From Rutpela maculata (taxonomy: Eukaryota > Arthropoda > Insecta > Coleoptera > Cerambycidae): 64,000 bases of DNA. The position numbers and the translations under genes were made by a program. Location of the stretch: NCBI GenBank assembly GCA_936432065.2, contig OW386287.2:94443091-94507090 (forward strand), in the 5' to 3' direction. The notes under the pieces are model-generated. The model did no database searches. It was not told the origin of the DNA and was given only the letters and a program-made list of their open reading frames with translations. Shown here one piece after another: positions 21,272-32,995 of this stretch (the first letter of the stretch is position 1; the number at the start of each line of letters is the position of its first letter).

Positions 21272-22722
21272 ATGGCATCTAATTCGGCAAATATGGAGGT
21301 TGAGCATTCGACCGAAACAGAAAGCGAGAAAAATGTTTCCAATCTGAAACGAAGGAACGATAACGTTACCACCGACTCCGAGTCAGAAGCTAGCCAGTCG
21401 AGCGTAAAGGCAAGACTAACGCCACTCGCTAAATCAACAACATCACAATCAGGCAACGCCATACCTGATCCCTCAATGTTTGAAATGAGGGTGAAGAAAC
21501 GCAGAATTCAGGATGACGAAGATCCAAATTTTATCCATCCAGGAACAAGTAAACCAAACAAAATGCCGCCTCCAAGGCAAGTAACAACGAGCAATAAATT
21601 TGAGGGCAATATAATAATTCCAAGTGACATGAACGTTACACCACCCCAAAGCAAGGAGAACGAAAAAGAACAAGGAACACAAAATGAAACAACGAGAAAC
21701 AAAAAACCTCCTCCTATCATAATCCATGGAATCTTTACGGACCACAAAAAATCAAACGCCTTTTTGTCATCCAGATTACGTGATAAATTCTTTTGGAAGC
21801 ATTCAAATTCCACTACCAGTCTACAACTTATGAATCTCCATGATTGGACGGCTGTAAACAAGTACTTCGAAGACGGCAAAATTGAATATCATACCTATAC
21901 TCCGAGTGAAGAGAAAACCCACGCCTTCGTGATCAAAGATCTGTATCACGAAATCGATATAGATGATATTAAAGAAGAATTGACAGTAGAATACGAGATT
22001 GATGTTAAAAAATTTTATGTAATGAAGGGCACGAAGCATCCTCTTTATATGCTGGTCACAAACAACGGCGTTACACTTAAGGAACTGCAACAAAAAATCA
22101 AGTATCTGGACCGAACATCAATCAGCTGAGAAAGACACCTAAACAGCAAGCTCATAATACAGTGCCATCGCTGTCAATTATGGGGACATGCCACTTCTAA
22201 CTGTAGAGCATCACCACGATGCTTAAAATGTGCAGGGACTCATCTTACCGCCCAATGCGTTAAGCCAAGAGAAGAACCTGCAATTTGTATCAACTGCGGT
22301 GGTGCCCATCCTGCTAATAGCGTTAATTGCAAAGTATACAAAAAAAAATTGATGGCATTGAAAGAAAGAATGTAAGAGTACCTCCTCCTCCTCAGTCCAA
22401 GTATGTAGCAGCCCCACCACCTCAAAGAAATGTGTGGGAAGAGAGGATGAGAGTCAAAACAAAACAAGTTCCGGAGTCACCCCAATCGCAACAGACAAGG
22501 CCCCCACTATTGGCCATGCCCACTTCCCAAACTAACGGATCCATTGTGGCCTACAATGGATTACAGTCTGAGTTCAGAAAGATGCGGGATATCGTAAATT
22601 TAGATCTCATGTTGGTACAGGTAAGGGAACTAAATCAATTACTTGCAGGGTGCGTTACTGCGGCAGATAAGTTTGAGGTATTTTATACCTTTTTAGGAAA
22701 TATCGCAGACGATGCCTTTTAA
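21272..22722 (+). pseudogene. Jockey-type ORF1 (gag-like, zinc knuckles)
   Basis: RNA-binding protein that would package the element transcript. Start ATG at 21272 (MASNSANMEVEHSTETESEK), a disordered charged N-terminus, then a globular part (THAFVIKDLYHEIDIDDIKE) like the domain that precedes the zinc knuckles in this clade. Three CCHC-type knuckles follow at about 22162-22338: CHRCQLWGHATSNC, CLKCAGTHLTAQC and CINCGGAHPANSVNC. A Pro/Gln-rich tail ends FLGNIADDAF. There are two frame errors, one near 22100-22130 before the knuckles and one in the A run at about 22340. The stop overlaps the ORF2 start (ATGCCTTTTAA). Confidence 0.88.
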
Positions 22723-25405
22723 TTTCAAAATCTCTTCCTGGAACGCAAATGGTATTGGCAACAAAATTCCTTTTTTAATTAACTATCTAACGAGGCATAA
22801 AATTGACATTATGCTTCTCAACGAGACTAAACTGACTCAACGTGACAAGCTGCGCATTCGAGGGTACACAACTGTTAGACGAGATAGAGTAGACAATAAC
22901 AGAGGTGGAGGAGTGGCCATACTCATTAAGTCAGATATAGCACACACATATCGCTCGCTTCGGAACACGTCCGTAGAGAACGTATGTGTGACGCTAGAAG
23001 GCGGCGTGAGTATCGTCGCCGCGTATAATAGCCCTGCAAATGGCTTCACAGCGGGTTGTTTGGAGAACTTATTGAATGCTAGTACGCGCTGTTTACTCAT
23101 AGGCGATCTTAGCGCTTTGCATCGTGCATGGAACTGCCGTCGCAACAACGCTAACGGCAATACTCTGTTTGATTATATCAACAATCATAATGTCGTTCTG
23201 CAGCATTCGGATGAACCTACTAATTTTCCAGATAATGGAGGCACACCTTCAACCATCGACATAGTGGTCAATAAGGGTGTTGGCAATTCTACTCCACCAG
23301 TGGTACTAGAGGAGCTAACATCTGACCACAACCCAATTCTTTTAGAATTAAAAAATATGTCGAGGGAAGATAGTACACATAAAATCACATCCTATAGAGA
23401 CGCTGATTGGCGCCACTATAAGAACCACATAAATACAAATTTAACACTCACAAACACTATTGGCACCATCGCCGATCTGGAAAATGCGGTGATGGAGTTT
23501 GCGAGAGTGCTGCAGGATGCCAAACGGGGTGTTGCAACCACCATAACAATAAATCCATACAAAGACCGACTCGACGAGGCGGTCAAACGAGACATCAGAG
23601 AAAAAAATAGACTTAGACGGCTTTGGCAGCGAAATCGCGATGTCGACGCTAAGATCGATATGGGCATACTGCAAAGGAGGATTCGAGCCGCCATAATCAC
23701 CTGGAGAAACCGGAAATGGGGTGACAAGCTAGAAGCTCTGAGTCCTCGGGACAACTCGCTGTGGAAGCTGACCAGAGCGCTTAAAAATACGCGGGAAGCC
23801 ATACCCACATTGACAAATCAAAACGGACGTACGTTTCTGACTGACGCGCAAAAAGCCAATAACCTAGCCGACCACTTTGAACGGATACATAACGAAAACG
23901 CACCTAACGATCAAGACCACGACCGCATAGAACACGTCATTAACGATGTTATTGGCCATGACATCCAATTGACAAGACGTGAATTTTTAAAAGTCATGGG
24001 CCTCTGAACTAGCAAAGCTTATCAGGACCTTACCAAACAATAAAGCGCCTGGGAAGGACTGTATTGAAAACAAACTTCTTAAATATCTTCCAAGGAAAGG
24101 TGTTGTTCAACTCATGTACATTGTTAACGCGATCTTACGACTGCAACACTGGCCTAGCCAGTGGAAGTGTGCTGTGGTCGTACCCATCCTGAAATCAGGC
24201 AAAAATGCCAAGTACGCAGGCAGTTATCGACCTATATCGCTGTTGTCGGCAGTCTCAAAATTGGTAGAAAAGGTCATCCTGGACAGATTTAACTCTGCCC
24301 AAGAGGAACTTCATATTGACGATGAACACCAGTTTGGCTTCAGGAGGGGTCGGAGCACAGTGCAACAGGTCGTACGAATCGTTAACGATGTGAAAGTGCA
24401 ATACAATCTTGGAAAAAACACCACCATGGTGCTCTTAGATGTTGAGAAGGCTTTCGACACGGTCTGGATTCCGGGTCTACTATATAAAATGCACACATAT
24501 AATTTTCCGCGATATATAACGAAACTGATTCACTCGTATCTGACGGGCAGATCGCTACAAGTGCGAGTGAACAACAAACTGTCAACACTGCGGGACATTC
24601 GGGCGGGCGTCCCGCAAGGGTCGGTTCTCGCACCTAAATTGTATAACCTGTACGTTTCTGACTTTCCAGTTTTCCCTAATACTAAACTGGCCAAATACGC
24701 TGATGACACTGCCATGTATGCACATAGTCACAACGCTCAAGCGGCAAATATGTTACTGAAAGCCCACATGGTCCGTGCCGCGGCGTTCTATGACCGGTGG
24801 AAGATTCGGGTAAACGTTGAAAAGTCGGAAGCGATAGTCTTCACGCGCAGGTTCACTGAAAATAAAATTTTAACACCTATTTCGGTCAGGGGAAACCAAA
24901 TTCCAACTAGAAACTGCGTAAAGTATTTGGGAGTAAATCTGGACCAACGACTGACATTCAACAAACATATGAACGAAACTATACGAAAAGTCTATTCTAT
25001 GTCCAGGAGTCTGTACCCGCTCCCAAAAATAGCAGACTAAGTCGACAAAATAAAAAATTGGTTTACACTGTTGTAGTGAGGCCGGCCCTAACATACGCGG
25101 CACCGGTGTGGTGCAGTGCATCGGTCACGACTCTAAAGAAACTAAAAGTGTTGGAGCACAAGTTTATGCGCCTCATTTCAAATTCTTCAAGATATACCTC
25201 TCTCAGAGAATTATATGCACGTTGCCACGACATAACACCACTAGCGGATTACATCCAACAAATCTCTCAAAAATTCTATACTTTTAAACTGGGTGATAGT
25301 CCGCTAACAAACAACATTACCCAGATCAGAGAACATAATGCCCCCTTTAGAATAAAACACACCTTGCCATACCAGGCGTTGCCTATTTTTAGGCAACCTA
25401 TCTAG
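22712..25405 (+). pseudogene. Jockey-type ORF2: endonuclease plus reverse transcriptase
   Basis: Nicks target DNA and reverse-transcribes the element RNA there. Endonuclease: ISSWNANGIGNKIPF, LNETKL (catalytic Glu), GDLSALHRAWN and SDHNPILLEL. The third motif is normally GD[FL]NA, so the catalytic Asn is Ser here. Reverse transcriptase: NNKAPGKD, YRPISLLSAVSKLVEKVI, HQFGFRRGRST, LLDVEKAFDTVW, GVPQGSVLAPKLYNLY, KYADDTAM (intact active site) and KYLGVNLDQRLTF. A C-terminal part follows (VVVRPALTYAAPVW). One-base errors lie at about 24000 (after KVMG) and at about 25020 in an A run. No RNase H domain, as expected for jockey. Confidence 0.92.
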
Positions 25406-25923
25406 CCCTATATTCTCTTTTTAATCCTTCATTAACGATAACATTCATTCCTTATTTTCTGTTCTGTCCTCTTTTCGTTTCTTTACCATTGTTCTAAATT
25501 ATTCTTCCTAATTATAATCTTTATTTTATCTTAACCTCCAGATTTGTTAACATTTTAAACTATACATTAAGCGGCTTGGCATCCGCTTCGTTCATAACCA
25601 CCATTATCTGAAGCGGGTTTTTTGGTTTGGTTCTTTTTCCCGTATTAGCATAGGTATCATAATGTAAAACAGTGCGCTTTACTTCCAGTTAATATTAAGT
25701 TTTATAATCCTTTTTTTTTGGAAATTTATCTGTTAATACCTTTTTTAATTTGCCCCATGGTGAAAGGAGTTCAGGTCAAAGTTTTATTTTTTGAAGTTGA
25801 CCAGAGTCCGTTCCGTCCTGTCATTCAACTGTCACGGAGCTGCGCTCCGTGAATGTCTGACAGTATTCGGACACGGGTGTCTGGGATATATTGTAATATA
25901 TAATAATAATAAAGTTTGATTGT
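25406..25923 (+). other. 3' UTR of the jockey-type element
   Basis: Non-coding end of the element. It contains two small palindromic phrases (AAGCGGCTTGGCATCCGCTT and GGAGCTGCGCTCC) and ends in an ATAATAATAATAAAG tail before the target-site duplication. Confidence 0.75.
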
Positions 25924-25933
25924 ATCAACCTCC
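25924..25933. repeat. Target-site duplication, right (ATCAACCTCC)
   Basis: Second copy of the 10-bp duplication produced by the retrotransposon at 20952-25923. Confidence 0.85.
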
Positions 25934-26740
25934 TAAACTTAAGGTTCGAGGTTCGATCCCTGAGCGTTCTCAGTTTTTTTTTCAAATATACGTACTAAGA
26001 AAAAAAATTGTGGCCAAAAATAATAAATATTTCCCTATCGGTTGTCTCTTTCTTGGTAATCGTCACTTTAAGTTAATATTTGTTGAAAAAAAAAAGCTGA
26101 GAACGCTCAGGATTGAACCTCGGACCTTAAGATTCGGAGGTTGACGCTTACACCACGTCGTTAGTGTGTCACGTGGAAAATAAACCAGCTATCATACTTT
26201 AACGTACTGAGTAAAATTTGTATGTACCTTTTGTACCTGTTTTCTGCAAAAGGGCCCCGCTTTCAAACTAGCAAATACGCATACGTTCTTAATTAGATAT
26301 TACACTATTTGTTGTCAAAATATTAGCTTTGCTAAAATGACGTAGGTCTGGCAGCTCTGGGATCTTGGATTATCATATTTTATCATGATGTTTGACTTGC
26401 AGAATCTGAATTTCAAGGTCGAAAAGAGCCAGCAATAAATAAATAAACCGTTAGACCATTAGTGGAAACTCAAAAAATTAAAACCTTAAACATTTAAGGA
26501 AACTTAACAAGTTTATTTAACTTTCTTTCTCAGAAAGTTAATAATGTAACTTAAGGGGGTTCCGCTCCAATACATATGTCATATTTTAAAACTTTATTAT
26601 TTCATTTAAATAGAATGGTTCAAAAAATTCTAAATTTCTGCCTTTATAGGGTTTTCCCGTTCTTTACAGGCTTTTGACAGCTGTCATGTGTCAAAAATTG
26701 CAATTTTCGCAGTTCCTCATTAAAGTGCTCAGTATTAAGA
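25934..26740 (-). repeat. Right arm of the split inverted repeat
   Basis: Inverted partner of 20556-20951. The arms join through a short loop (about 25975-26090) once the retrotransposon is removed. Relative to the left arm it has extra sequence at about 26370-26630. Both arms contain a tRNA-like head facing the loop. Confidence 0.75.
26108..26157 (-). promoter_or_regulatory. tRNA-like Pol III A and B boxes
   Basis: Minus strand TGGTGTAAGCG (26155-26145) matches the A-box consensus exactly and AGGTTCAATCC (26120-26110) fits the B-box. A mirrored B-box GGTTCGATCC lies at 25950-25959 on the plus strand, whose A-box partner was carried to 20932 by the retrotransposon insertion. This suggests two tRNA-derived heads arranged tail to tail. 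No full tRNA cloverleaf was confirmed. Confidence 0.55.
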
Positions 26741-26779
26741 AAATATTGAGGAAGTTTTGCAGAACCTCTTTTCTGTTGA

Positions 26780-26993
26780 AGAGTAGGGATCTCTTACTTG
26801 CTTAACATTTAATAAACAAGGGACCGACTGCTTTACATCCCCTCCGAAGGATGGTATATCAATTACGTAATCTTCGTCTTGAAATTGCATAGCTTCCGTG
26901 TATACACTGATATACAAGCCGCTAGAAGGTGGGACGAGATCGTCGTGTTTCCACAGATGGGTCACCCAACCGCGATGAGCGTTGCTTCAATGT
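26780..26993 (-). other. Possible protein-coding exon, function unknown
   Basis: A minus-strand frame of about 60 residues (HLWKHDDLVPPSSGLYISVY, EAMQFQDEDYVIDIPSFGGD, KQSVPCLLNVKQ) has base composition and residue use unlike the surrounding AT-rich repeats. It is followed by CAAGTAAGAG, a good splice-donor match, and preceded by a possible acceptor near 26990. No family recognised. It could be a remnant of a host gene or chance. Confidence 0.25.
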
Positions 26994-26999
26994 ACGTAC

Positions 27000-28139
27000 C
27001 GATCTACGTGCAAATTAGCAAATTTGCAAATTAATGTATCTTTATTTTCTTTAGCTATTTTAACGTGTCATCGTATTTATAAATTAAATATATATTATTC
27101 TGTGCAGAATCAAAAATACATTGCGTCTCGTAAGCGCGACCGAGCACGACGATATGACACAACAGCCAGACGATGTTGGTAAACTACTTTCAGATCATGT
27201 ACTATATATGTTTATTTAAATGATCTTTTGATTAAGTTTAATAGTATTCGTTTTAAAAATTTATCATACGATTAAATTACTTTCATTTTTTAAGAAGGAA
27301 TGAGTGTTATACTAGTTTATGCCGGGAAAAGTGCTCAAAAACCCAGCTGTATGTGTCAAGAGATAAAAACGGATTTGCATAAAGCAAATTACGATGCGTG
27401 TAAAGAATTCAGAGAGAGGTCAAGGCAGGCCCTCCGTATGGGGGAGTCTATTGGGCACAGAGTTTAGGGGCCCGTCCGACCTAAAGTGACTATTTGTCCT
27501 GAATGATGAGACTGAGGTAAAAAAAAATAATAAATCTAGATTTCTCTCTCCCGCTCTTCAAAATTTTTTCGGGTAATTTTTTTTCAGATTTCTCCCCCCG
27601 CTCATCAATTTTCATTTTCGAGGAAAAAGATAAAGGAGGCGCTTCACAGATTTTGAGGGGCCCGTCAAGCTCAGCACTTTTAGGGCCGCAATTTGATGCA
27701 GTAGGCCTGGGTCAAGGGAGGTAGAGGGGGAAGAAACTACGTACAGAGTCAAGACACCTCTACGCTCGCCCCCTTGGTAAAGGTAAGTTTTCATGCAGGC
27801 GACATCCGATGATAAGATGGTCCAAAAGTTTTCCAATTGATACAATTATTTGAAGTTAATTTGGTGGACTGTCACTGTCCAAAAATTTTAACTCTTATCC
27901 GGCGTCGGATTGATCATTCTTTAACTTTTCCGGTATCGTATAGATATCACTTTTATTGACAAGTTGTTGGTTCTAAGTAAAATAAAATAAAGGGAAAAAG
28001 ACTACGATGATTTTGGGTGTGAGATATTTTCAAACAGAAAATTATAAGATGGTTTATAGACCTTTTTCAAAAAATGACCCATAGTAATAATGAAAAATAT
28101 TTTTTCTACCCTTATACTTTAATTCGTTTATTAGACATT
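27000..28139. other. No gene seen; includes C-rich tandem repeat
   Basis: No supported frame. 27540-27605 repeats the C-rich unit of 20225-20335. 27640-27800 is GC-richer and contains AGGGGCCCGTC phrases also seen at 27468, so it is probably a decayed repeat. Confidence 0.35.
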
Positions 28140-28682
28140 CCCTACCTGTACTTTAATGAGATTCATTAAGATACAAATTTTTTATTAAGATACAAGTTTA
28201 TAACCAGTTGAAACGCGACACACAGCAAAATTCTGTCAATATCAACTTGAATATCTGACAGATCTAAAGTTTATCAATATTGACAAGTCATACTTACTGT
28301 TTACTTAGCCAATTTTCAAACTGTGTGCTTTTTGCAAGTAAAATCAGTGAACATGTGTGATAGTGAAAGTGAAATTGAAATAATAATCCATAATATTTCC
28401 TAAGTTTAGTTTTCGTTAAATTGTAATCAATAATAAATAAATTTTAGAAACAAAGTGTTAATTTTCTTTTTTATTATGACTGGTCGTAGAAAAAATAGTG
28501 TATGCAACTCACATTTAATGGTTATTAAGACACTCGCATTCATTATGACACTCGCCTCATGTCACAATTATCATGCTTGTGTCTTAATAACCATCATTAA
28601 ATTTTCTAATTTTGACATATAAAATGACACTTTTGAAAACTGACGTAAGTGTCAAAAAGTCCAACTTTTCATAACCAGTTAT
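28140..28682 (+). repeat. Dispersed repeat family W, copy 1
   Basis: Nearly the whole block returns inverted at 43085-43505, sharing phrases such as ATTCATTAAGATACAA, AATCAGTGAACATGTGTG and AATTGAAATAATAATCC. Its end forms a hairpin (TTAATGGTTATTAAGACAC at 28517 against GTGTCTTAATAACCATCATT near 28580). No coding capacity beyond a 16-codon frame. Confidence 0.75.
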
Positions 28683-29166
28683 GAAGAAAAAAAATATTTT
28701 GAGGTTTTTGGTTCTTGTATACACACTAAATCACAATTTTTTTCGTCCTCTTTAATAATGGGGTGGGGGTGGTAATAGGTGTGGCTAATGCCAAAAAATT
28801 TTTTGAGACCTTAGCTTCTCTTGTATATACTAAATACCAATTTTATGGACTCTTACTTGCTCGATTTACCTATTTACCCCCAATTTACCACCCAACGGGT
28901 GGAATAGGATGAAAATATAATCTAGTTCCTGATTCCGTTAAGGTACATACGTGTACCAAATTTCAAGTCAATATCTTAAACGGTTCCAGAGTAATCATGC
29001 GCACAAAAAAAGTTACAGACAGACAAACCGACAGACCGACAGACAAATTTTTTTCTCTCAAATTTAAAATCTCGACGTTTCATGGCATTTTAAGCCTATT
29101 TGAACAATAAAAATTTTCAAAAATTTTTTTGTCTTTACTAACTTCCACTGGATGTAGAAGTAATAC
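28683..29166 (+). mobile_element. MITE X, copy 2 (left end missing)
   Basis: Same order as 51140-51606: ATATTTTGAGG, GGGGTGGGGGTGG, CTTAGCTTCTCTTGTATATAC, TCAAGTCAATATCTTAAACG, an ACAGAC run, CATTTTAAGCCTATTTG and a CTTCCACTGGATG end. Its left end is fused directly to repeat W. Confidence 0.75.
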
Positions 29167-29997
29167 CACTAAAATATACGAACCACGTGAAATGATATTT
29201 TACTTAGTTTCCTCAACGTGATAAAAAACATATGATTCCGATTCAGATATCGGATGAAGGATGCGTAAGAACTCACCTTAAGATTTATATTCATCGAATT
29301 CTGTTCGAATGAATGCAATTATATCTAATAATTCCTGAAAATTTTGAATGAATCTTGAAGGTTTCAGTCAAGTAACCGTTATTACATGGTTCATGTAAAA
29401 AGAGAGGATTAGTTTAATTCAAGGGTTCACTAGGCACATTTAATCGAATTTTCATTAGATGAAGTGACCTGGGGTTAGCCACCACCACTATACGGTACCT
29501 CCCTTTTGCTTTAGTTGACCCTTCTACTTAGGCAAACACGCACAATACTGAAGACAGGGCAAAGAGACACGTGCGTTATGTGCGCAGGATTAACGGTCAA
29601 TTCCACCTTTTAATTGAATTTTGATTAACAAAGGATCTAGAGAAAATTGATTATAACAATTTTCCATTTTACACAGTTCATATATAGCTTCGAGCGTTTT
29701 GTGTAAATTTTAATCATTGATAAGAATATTTTAAAGGCACGTATACTCTTTAGCAGAGTGCACTTAGATATTAACTATAGGAAGTCGATGCCAATTAAAA
29801 TTTTATTGCAGAAAATTGTTGTTTATGTTAACAGATATAGTCTATTTAAGTTTATTTACTATACTATAAAAGAAGCGTGCTATGGAAACAAAAAGAAGTT
29901 TGACAGATAATAATACGTGTGTATTGTTAACTAAATAAGTTTGCTCTTTATCTTTAAATTTGTTGTTATTTGTTAATTATTGTTATTATTGTTTAAC
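29167..29997. other. No gene seen
   Basis: AT-rich. The last 200 bp may be the 5' flank of the transposase element that follows, but no terminal repeat was identified. Confidence 0.35.
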
Positions 29998-31030
29998 ATG
30001 TATACAAGGTATCAAAAAGTGGCCATGTTATTAATTTTTGGAAAATGCCACAAACATTCCAGAAACGCCGCAGATTTGTATGCCCAAAGGTATTCGAATA
30101 GACATCATCCATGTTTACAATATTTTCCAGTTGTGGAGAAACACATCAGGAGAGGAACTAATAACAATCCTACAGCTGTTATCGTTGACGAAGTGACAGA
30201 AATTAACGTGTTGGCTTTTGTAGAAGTGAATCCTACTGCTATTACGGATAAATTGGCCACGGTTTGCAAATTAGTCATGAATCAGCAAGAGAGATTCTCG
30301 AAAAATATGGATACCGTTCGTTTAAATATAAAGTGCACCAGCATTTGTACGAAGATGATGAGAACCGAAGATTAGGTTATTGTGACTGGTTACTTCAGAA
30401 TAATACCGCTAACCCGAATTTTGTTTCTTTGATATTGTTTTCTGATGAATCGAGATTCACCAATAATGGATTGTTCAATAAAAGAACAATAGATATTGGG
30501 CACATGAAAATCAACATTTAATGAGGAAAGGTTTGGAGTAAATGCGTGGACTGGGGTGATTAGAACAAAAATTATTGGACTTATTTTCTTTCAAGGACCT
30601 TTGACAGGGGAATAAATTTAGAATTCCTACAAAACGATATTGAAGAAATGTTGATGGACTTATCACTTGCAGTCTCTGAACAAATGTATTTCCAACAAGA
30701 TGGGGCTCCGCCTCATAGTTCCGCTTGAGTTATGGCCCATTTAGTGAACCGGTGTAGTGGGCAAGTAATAGCAACTGTTGGCCTGCCCGCTAACCAGATC
30801 TAATTATTTTAGATTTTTTTGTGTGGGGTTATGTGAAAGAACGAGCTTTTTTTTACGTAACCCCCTCAAACACTTCAAAATTTACAAAATCGTATCCGCG
30901 AAGTATTTGCAAGTATAACTCCTGCTATGTTGCGAAATGTTATACGAAACACCATTGACTGAGCCAGAAAATGTCAAGAAGAAGTGGAGGGGGGGGGGGA
31001 GATGCACTTTGAACATTTGCTACCATGTAA
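29998..31030 (+). pseudogene. Second mariner-like (DUF4817-type) transposase
   Basis: Starts MYTRYQKVAMLLIFGKCHKH at 29998 with SRNAADLYAQRYSNRHHP, the N-terminal helix-turn-helix of this family. It continues with SHESAREILEKYGYRSFKYK, ENRRLGYCDWLL, LILFSDESRFTNNGLF (first catalytic Asp), YWAHENQH, MYFQQDGAPPHSS (second Asp, about 30690-30725) and a decayed third-Asp region at about 30805-30830. It ends with GGEMHFEHLLP near 31020. Several frameshifts (about 30275, 30480, 30530, 30610, 30780) and stops make it inactive. It differs strongly from the copy at 15304-16446, so it is a separate lineage. Confidence 0.75.
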
Positions 31031-31689
31031 TTAATCTTTTAATGTTTTTTATTGTTAAAATAAATCATTTCGGACAGCACATTTCTTTTATTTGCAGCGT
31101 TGTTTTATTGACAAAATGAATGTTTTAATTATATTATTATCCATCAAAAACTTGTATATTTGGGTTAATATCAAACCGGTTTTCGATTTGAAGGTATCAA
31201 TGGATTTATCGTGAAAATTAGTATTGAACTACTGGGGGTCTAAAATATGCTGCCATTTGAAAAAAATGACATAATTACAAATTAGTGATTTCGGAAAATT
31301 TAGTTTGTCGTAGCTACTAAACCAGTTCGAAAAATCTCACGTTTAAACTTTTCTCTTATTGTTTTGGTCCATTTGACTGATTTGAGTTCATTCACTGTAC
31401 TCTAGATGCAAAAATAAAAATACCCTAAAAAAATTAAGTACCTAGCCTCAAACATTTTTTAAAACTACGCAGTCGTACTTAAAATCGTCTCCGGAATAAA
31501 AAAAATATACGGGGTGTTCATTTCCGGGGAAACCTGAAGTGATGGAAAAGTGTCAAATTATGAAAAATTTGCCGTTTTTGATATATATTACCCCTGCCAA
31601 GTTTAAGACATGAAATTATGGCTTGTCTAATGATTCCGTTGACATCCGGTATATTAACATTTATGGAAGTTTGCATGATTTTGGTCTCA
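31031..31689. other. No gene seen
   Basis: AT-rich. ACGGGGTGTTCATTTCCGGG at 31510 looks like the terminal phrase of a DNA element, but its partner end was not found. Confidence 0.35.
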
Positions 31690-32075
31690 AATTCAGCCAT
31701 TTTGAAGCCACCGTTTATGAATTCTTCAAACACCAGATTCGTAATCAGTTACTAGGTTAATATTTTCTGGCCAATATAACCAAAAATTTTGAGTTTGTGC
31801 AAAGTAACAAAAAGGGTTTTTTTGTAGTTCTAAAAAAATTAGTCGATAAGAAAAGTGGTAGAAAATTTCATTTATGATTATCGAAAACCGTTAAAGAAAG
31901 TTTTTAAACAAATCCATTCAGGTCCAATCGATTATCTAATAACTTACTTTTTCAAAATAATTAAAAAAAAGTTATCTGCTAAATATCTAAAATACTGTTT
32001 TTTAATAATATGTAAGCAGAAATGAGATATATTTTCTTAATTACTTTTTTCGTCTAAGTAGACTCCAGTTTTTAT
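31690..32075 (+). repeat. Dispersed repeat family V, copy 1
   Basis: Diverged direct match to 53150-53420: CATTTATGATTAT, ATCTAATAACTTACTTTTT and TTTTTTCGTC with the same spacing. Non-coding. Confidence 0.5.
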
Positions 32076-32936
32076 TGACAAATAAGAAATAATGATGTTA
32101 AAACTAATATAGATTTGTGTCATTTGTGTTGTAAACAATTTTCGTAAGGCTAACTACAATGGTCATCAAGTCTCACAAAAGTAAACTAGAGTTCTCCTTT
32201 TCTGACGTAAGTTTATTACGTCAGATTTTGAACAATTATATTAAAACTTACTCAACTCATATGTGAATAAAACTGGAAAACATACATAATCCACCTGAGT
32301 TCACATTTCAAATAATGAAAAGCCTGAATTAAACTTATTGGGATTGGAACAGACATAAAAACATGTTGCTCAATTGATAGAAGAAAGTAAGGAAACAAGA
32401 AATCCAAGGCTGTCCCCAGATATACATCCAAACCCACCGGCATTGTCAGTGCCGCACAACCTTTCCAAAGCTTTTCCCATCAGCTCCTTGGTGATATCAG
32501 CACAACGTTCAGTAGGTGAGCTTCTTCGCTTTTTGCTATCTAGTTTTTCTGAAATATTAACTGTTTTATATTGTCCAATCTTCGGTTATGTGACCAAAAA
32601 ATGAGAGTTTATCTCATTTTCCTCAAAAGTTCTCTTCTTTTTAATTGTACTTTCAAATGTTTTTTATAGACATCTCTATCTCGAATATAAGGTTCCACCT
32701 CTGGACAATGTTGTTTATTATACGTTAATATCCAGACTTTTTGCCAAAATATTAATATTTCGCAAATAATATGCAAAACGCTTTTACACATTGTCATTTT
32801 ACCTTCTCTGAAATTGAAATAAACTTACTTAAAACTTGTCTGCTAAATGGCAATTTACCGCCGATAATTTAAAATAGAGAACGGTTAATGGTTCATGGAA
32901 AATCAGATAGCAAATGGTGAAAGATACTTAACGACT
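32076..32936. other. No gene seen
   Basis: No supported coding frame, RNA gene or match to the window's repeats. Confidence 0.35.
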
Positions 32937-32995
32937 AGTGGTTCAGTGCTTACGTGTTAGCATTGAGACCACGGATTTCCTGGTTCGAGGCTAGA
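32937..32995 (+). promoter_or_regulatory. tRNA-like Pol III boxes
   Basis: TGGTTCAGTGC (32939-32949) resembles an A-box and GGTTCGAGGCT (32982-32992) a B-box, 43 nt apart. There is no cloverleaf, so this is probably a short SINE head or decayed tRNA. The following 200 bp has no recognised body. Confidence 0.35.

Larger units (their letters stand above)
20952..25923 (+). mobile_element. Full-length jockey-type non-LTR retrotransposon
   Basis: A 4,972-bp element beginning AGAGTTTTGCACTCGACACT and ending with ATAATAATAATAAAGTTTG, flanked by a 10-bp target-site duplication. It has a 5' UTR of about 320 bp, a gag-like ORF1 (21272-22722), an ORF2 with AP endonuclease and RT (22712-25405, overlapping ORF1 by 11 bp) and a 3' UTR of about 500 bp. 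The architecture and the ORF1 zinc knuckles are those of the jockey clade. The frame errors are few and the RT catalytic motifs are intact, so it is a relatively young insertion. Confidence 0.9.

Noticed and set aside
21473..21879. Minus-strand hydrophobic frames
   Set aside because: Antisense shadows of jockey-type ORF1.
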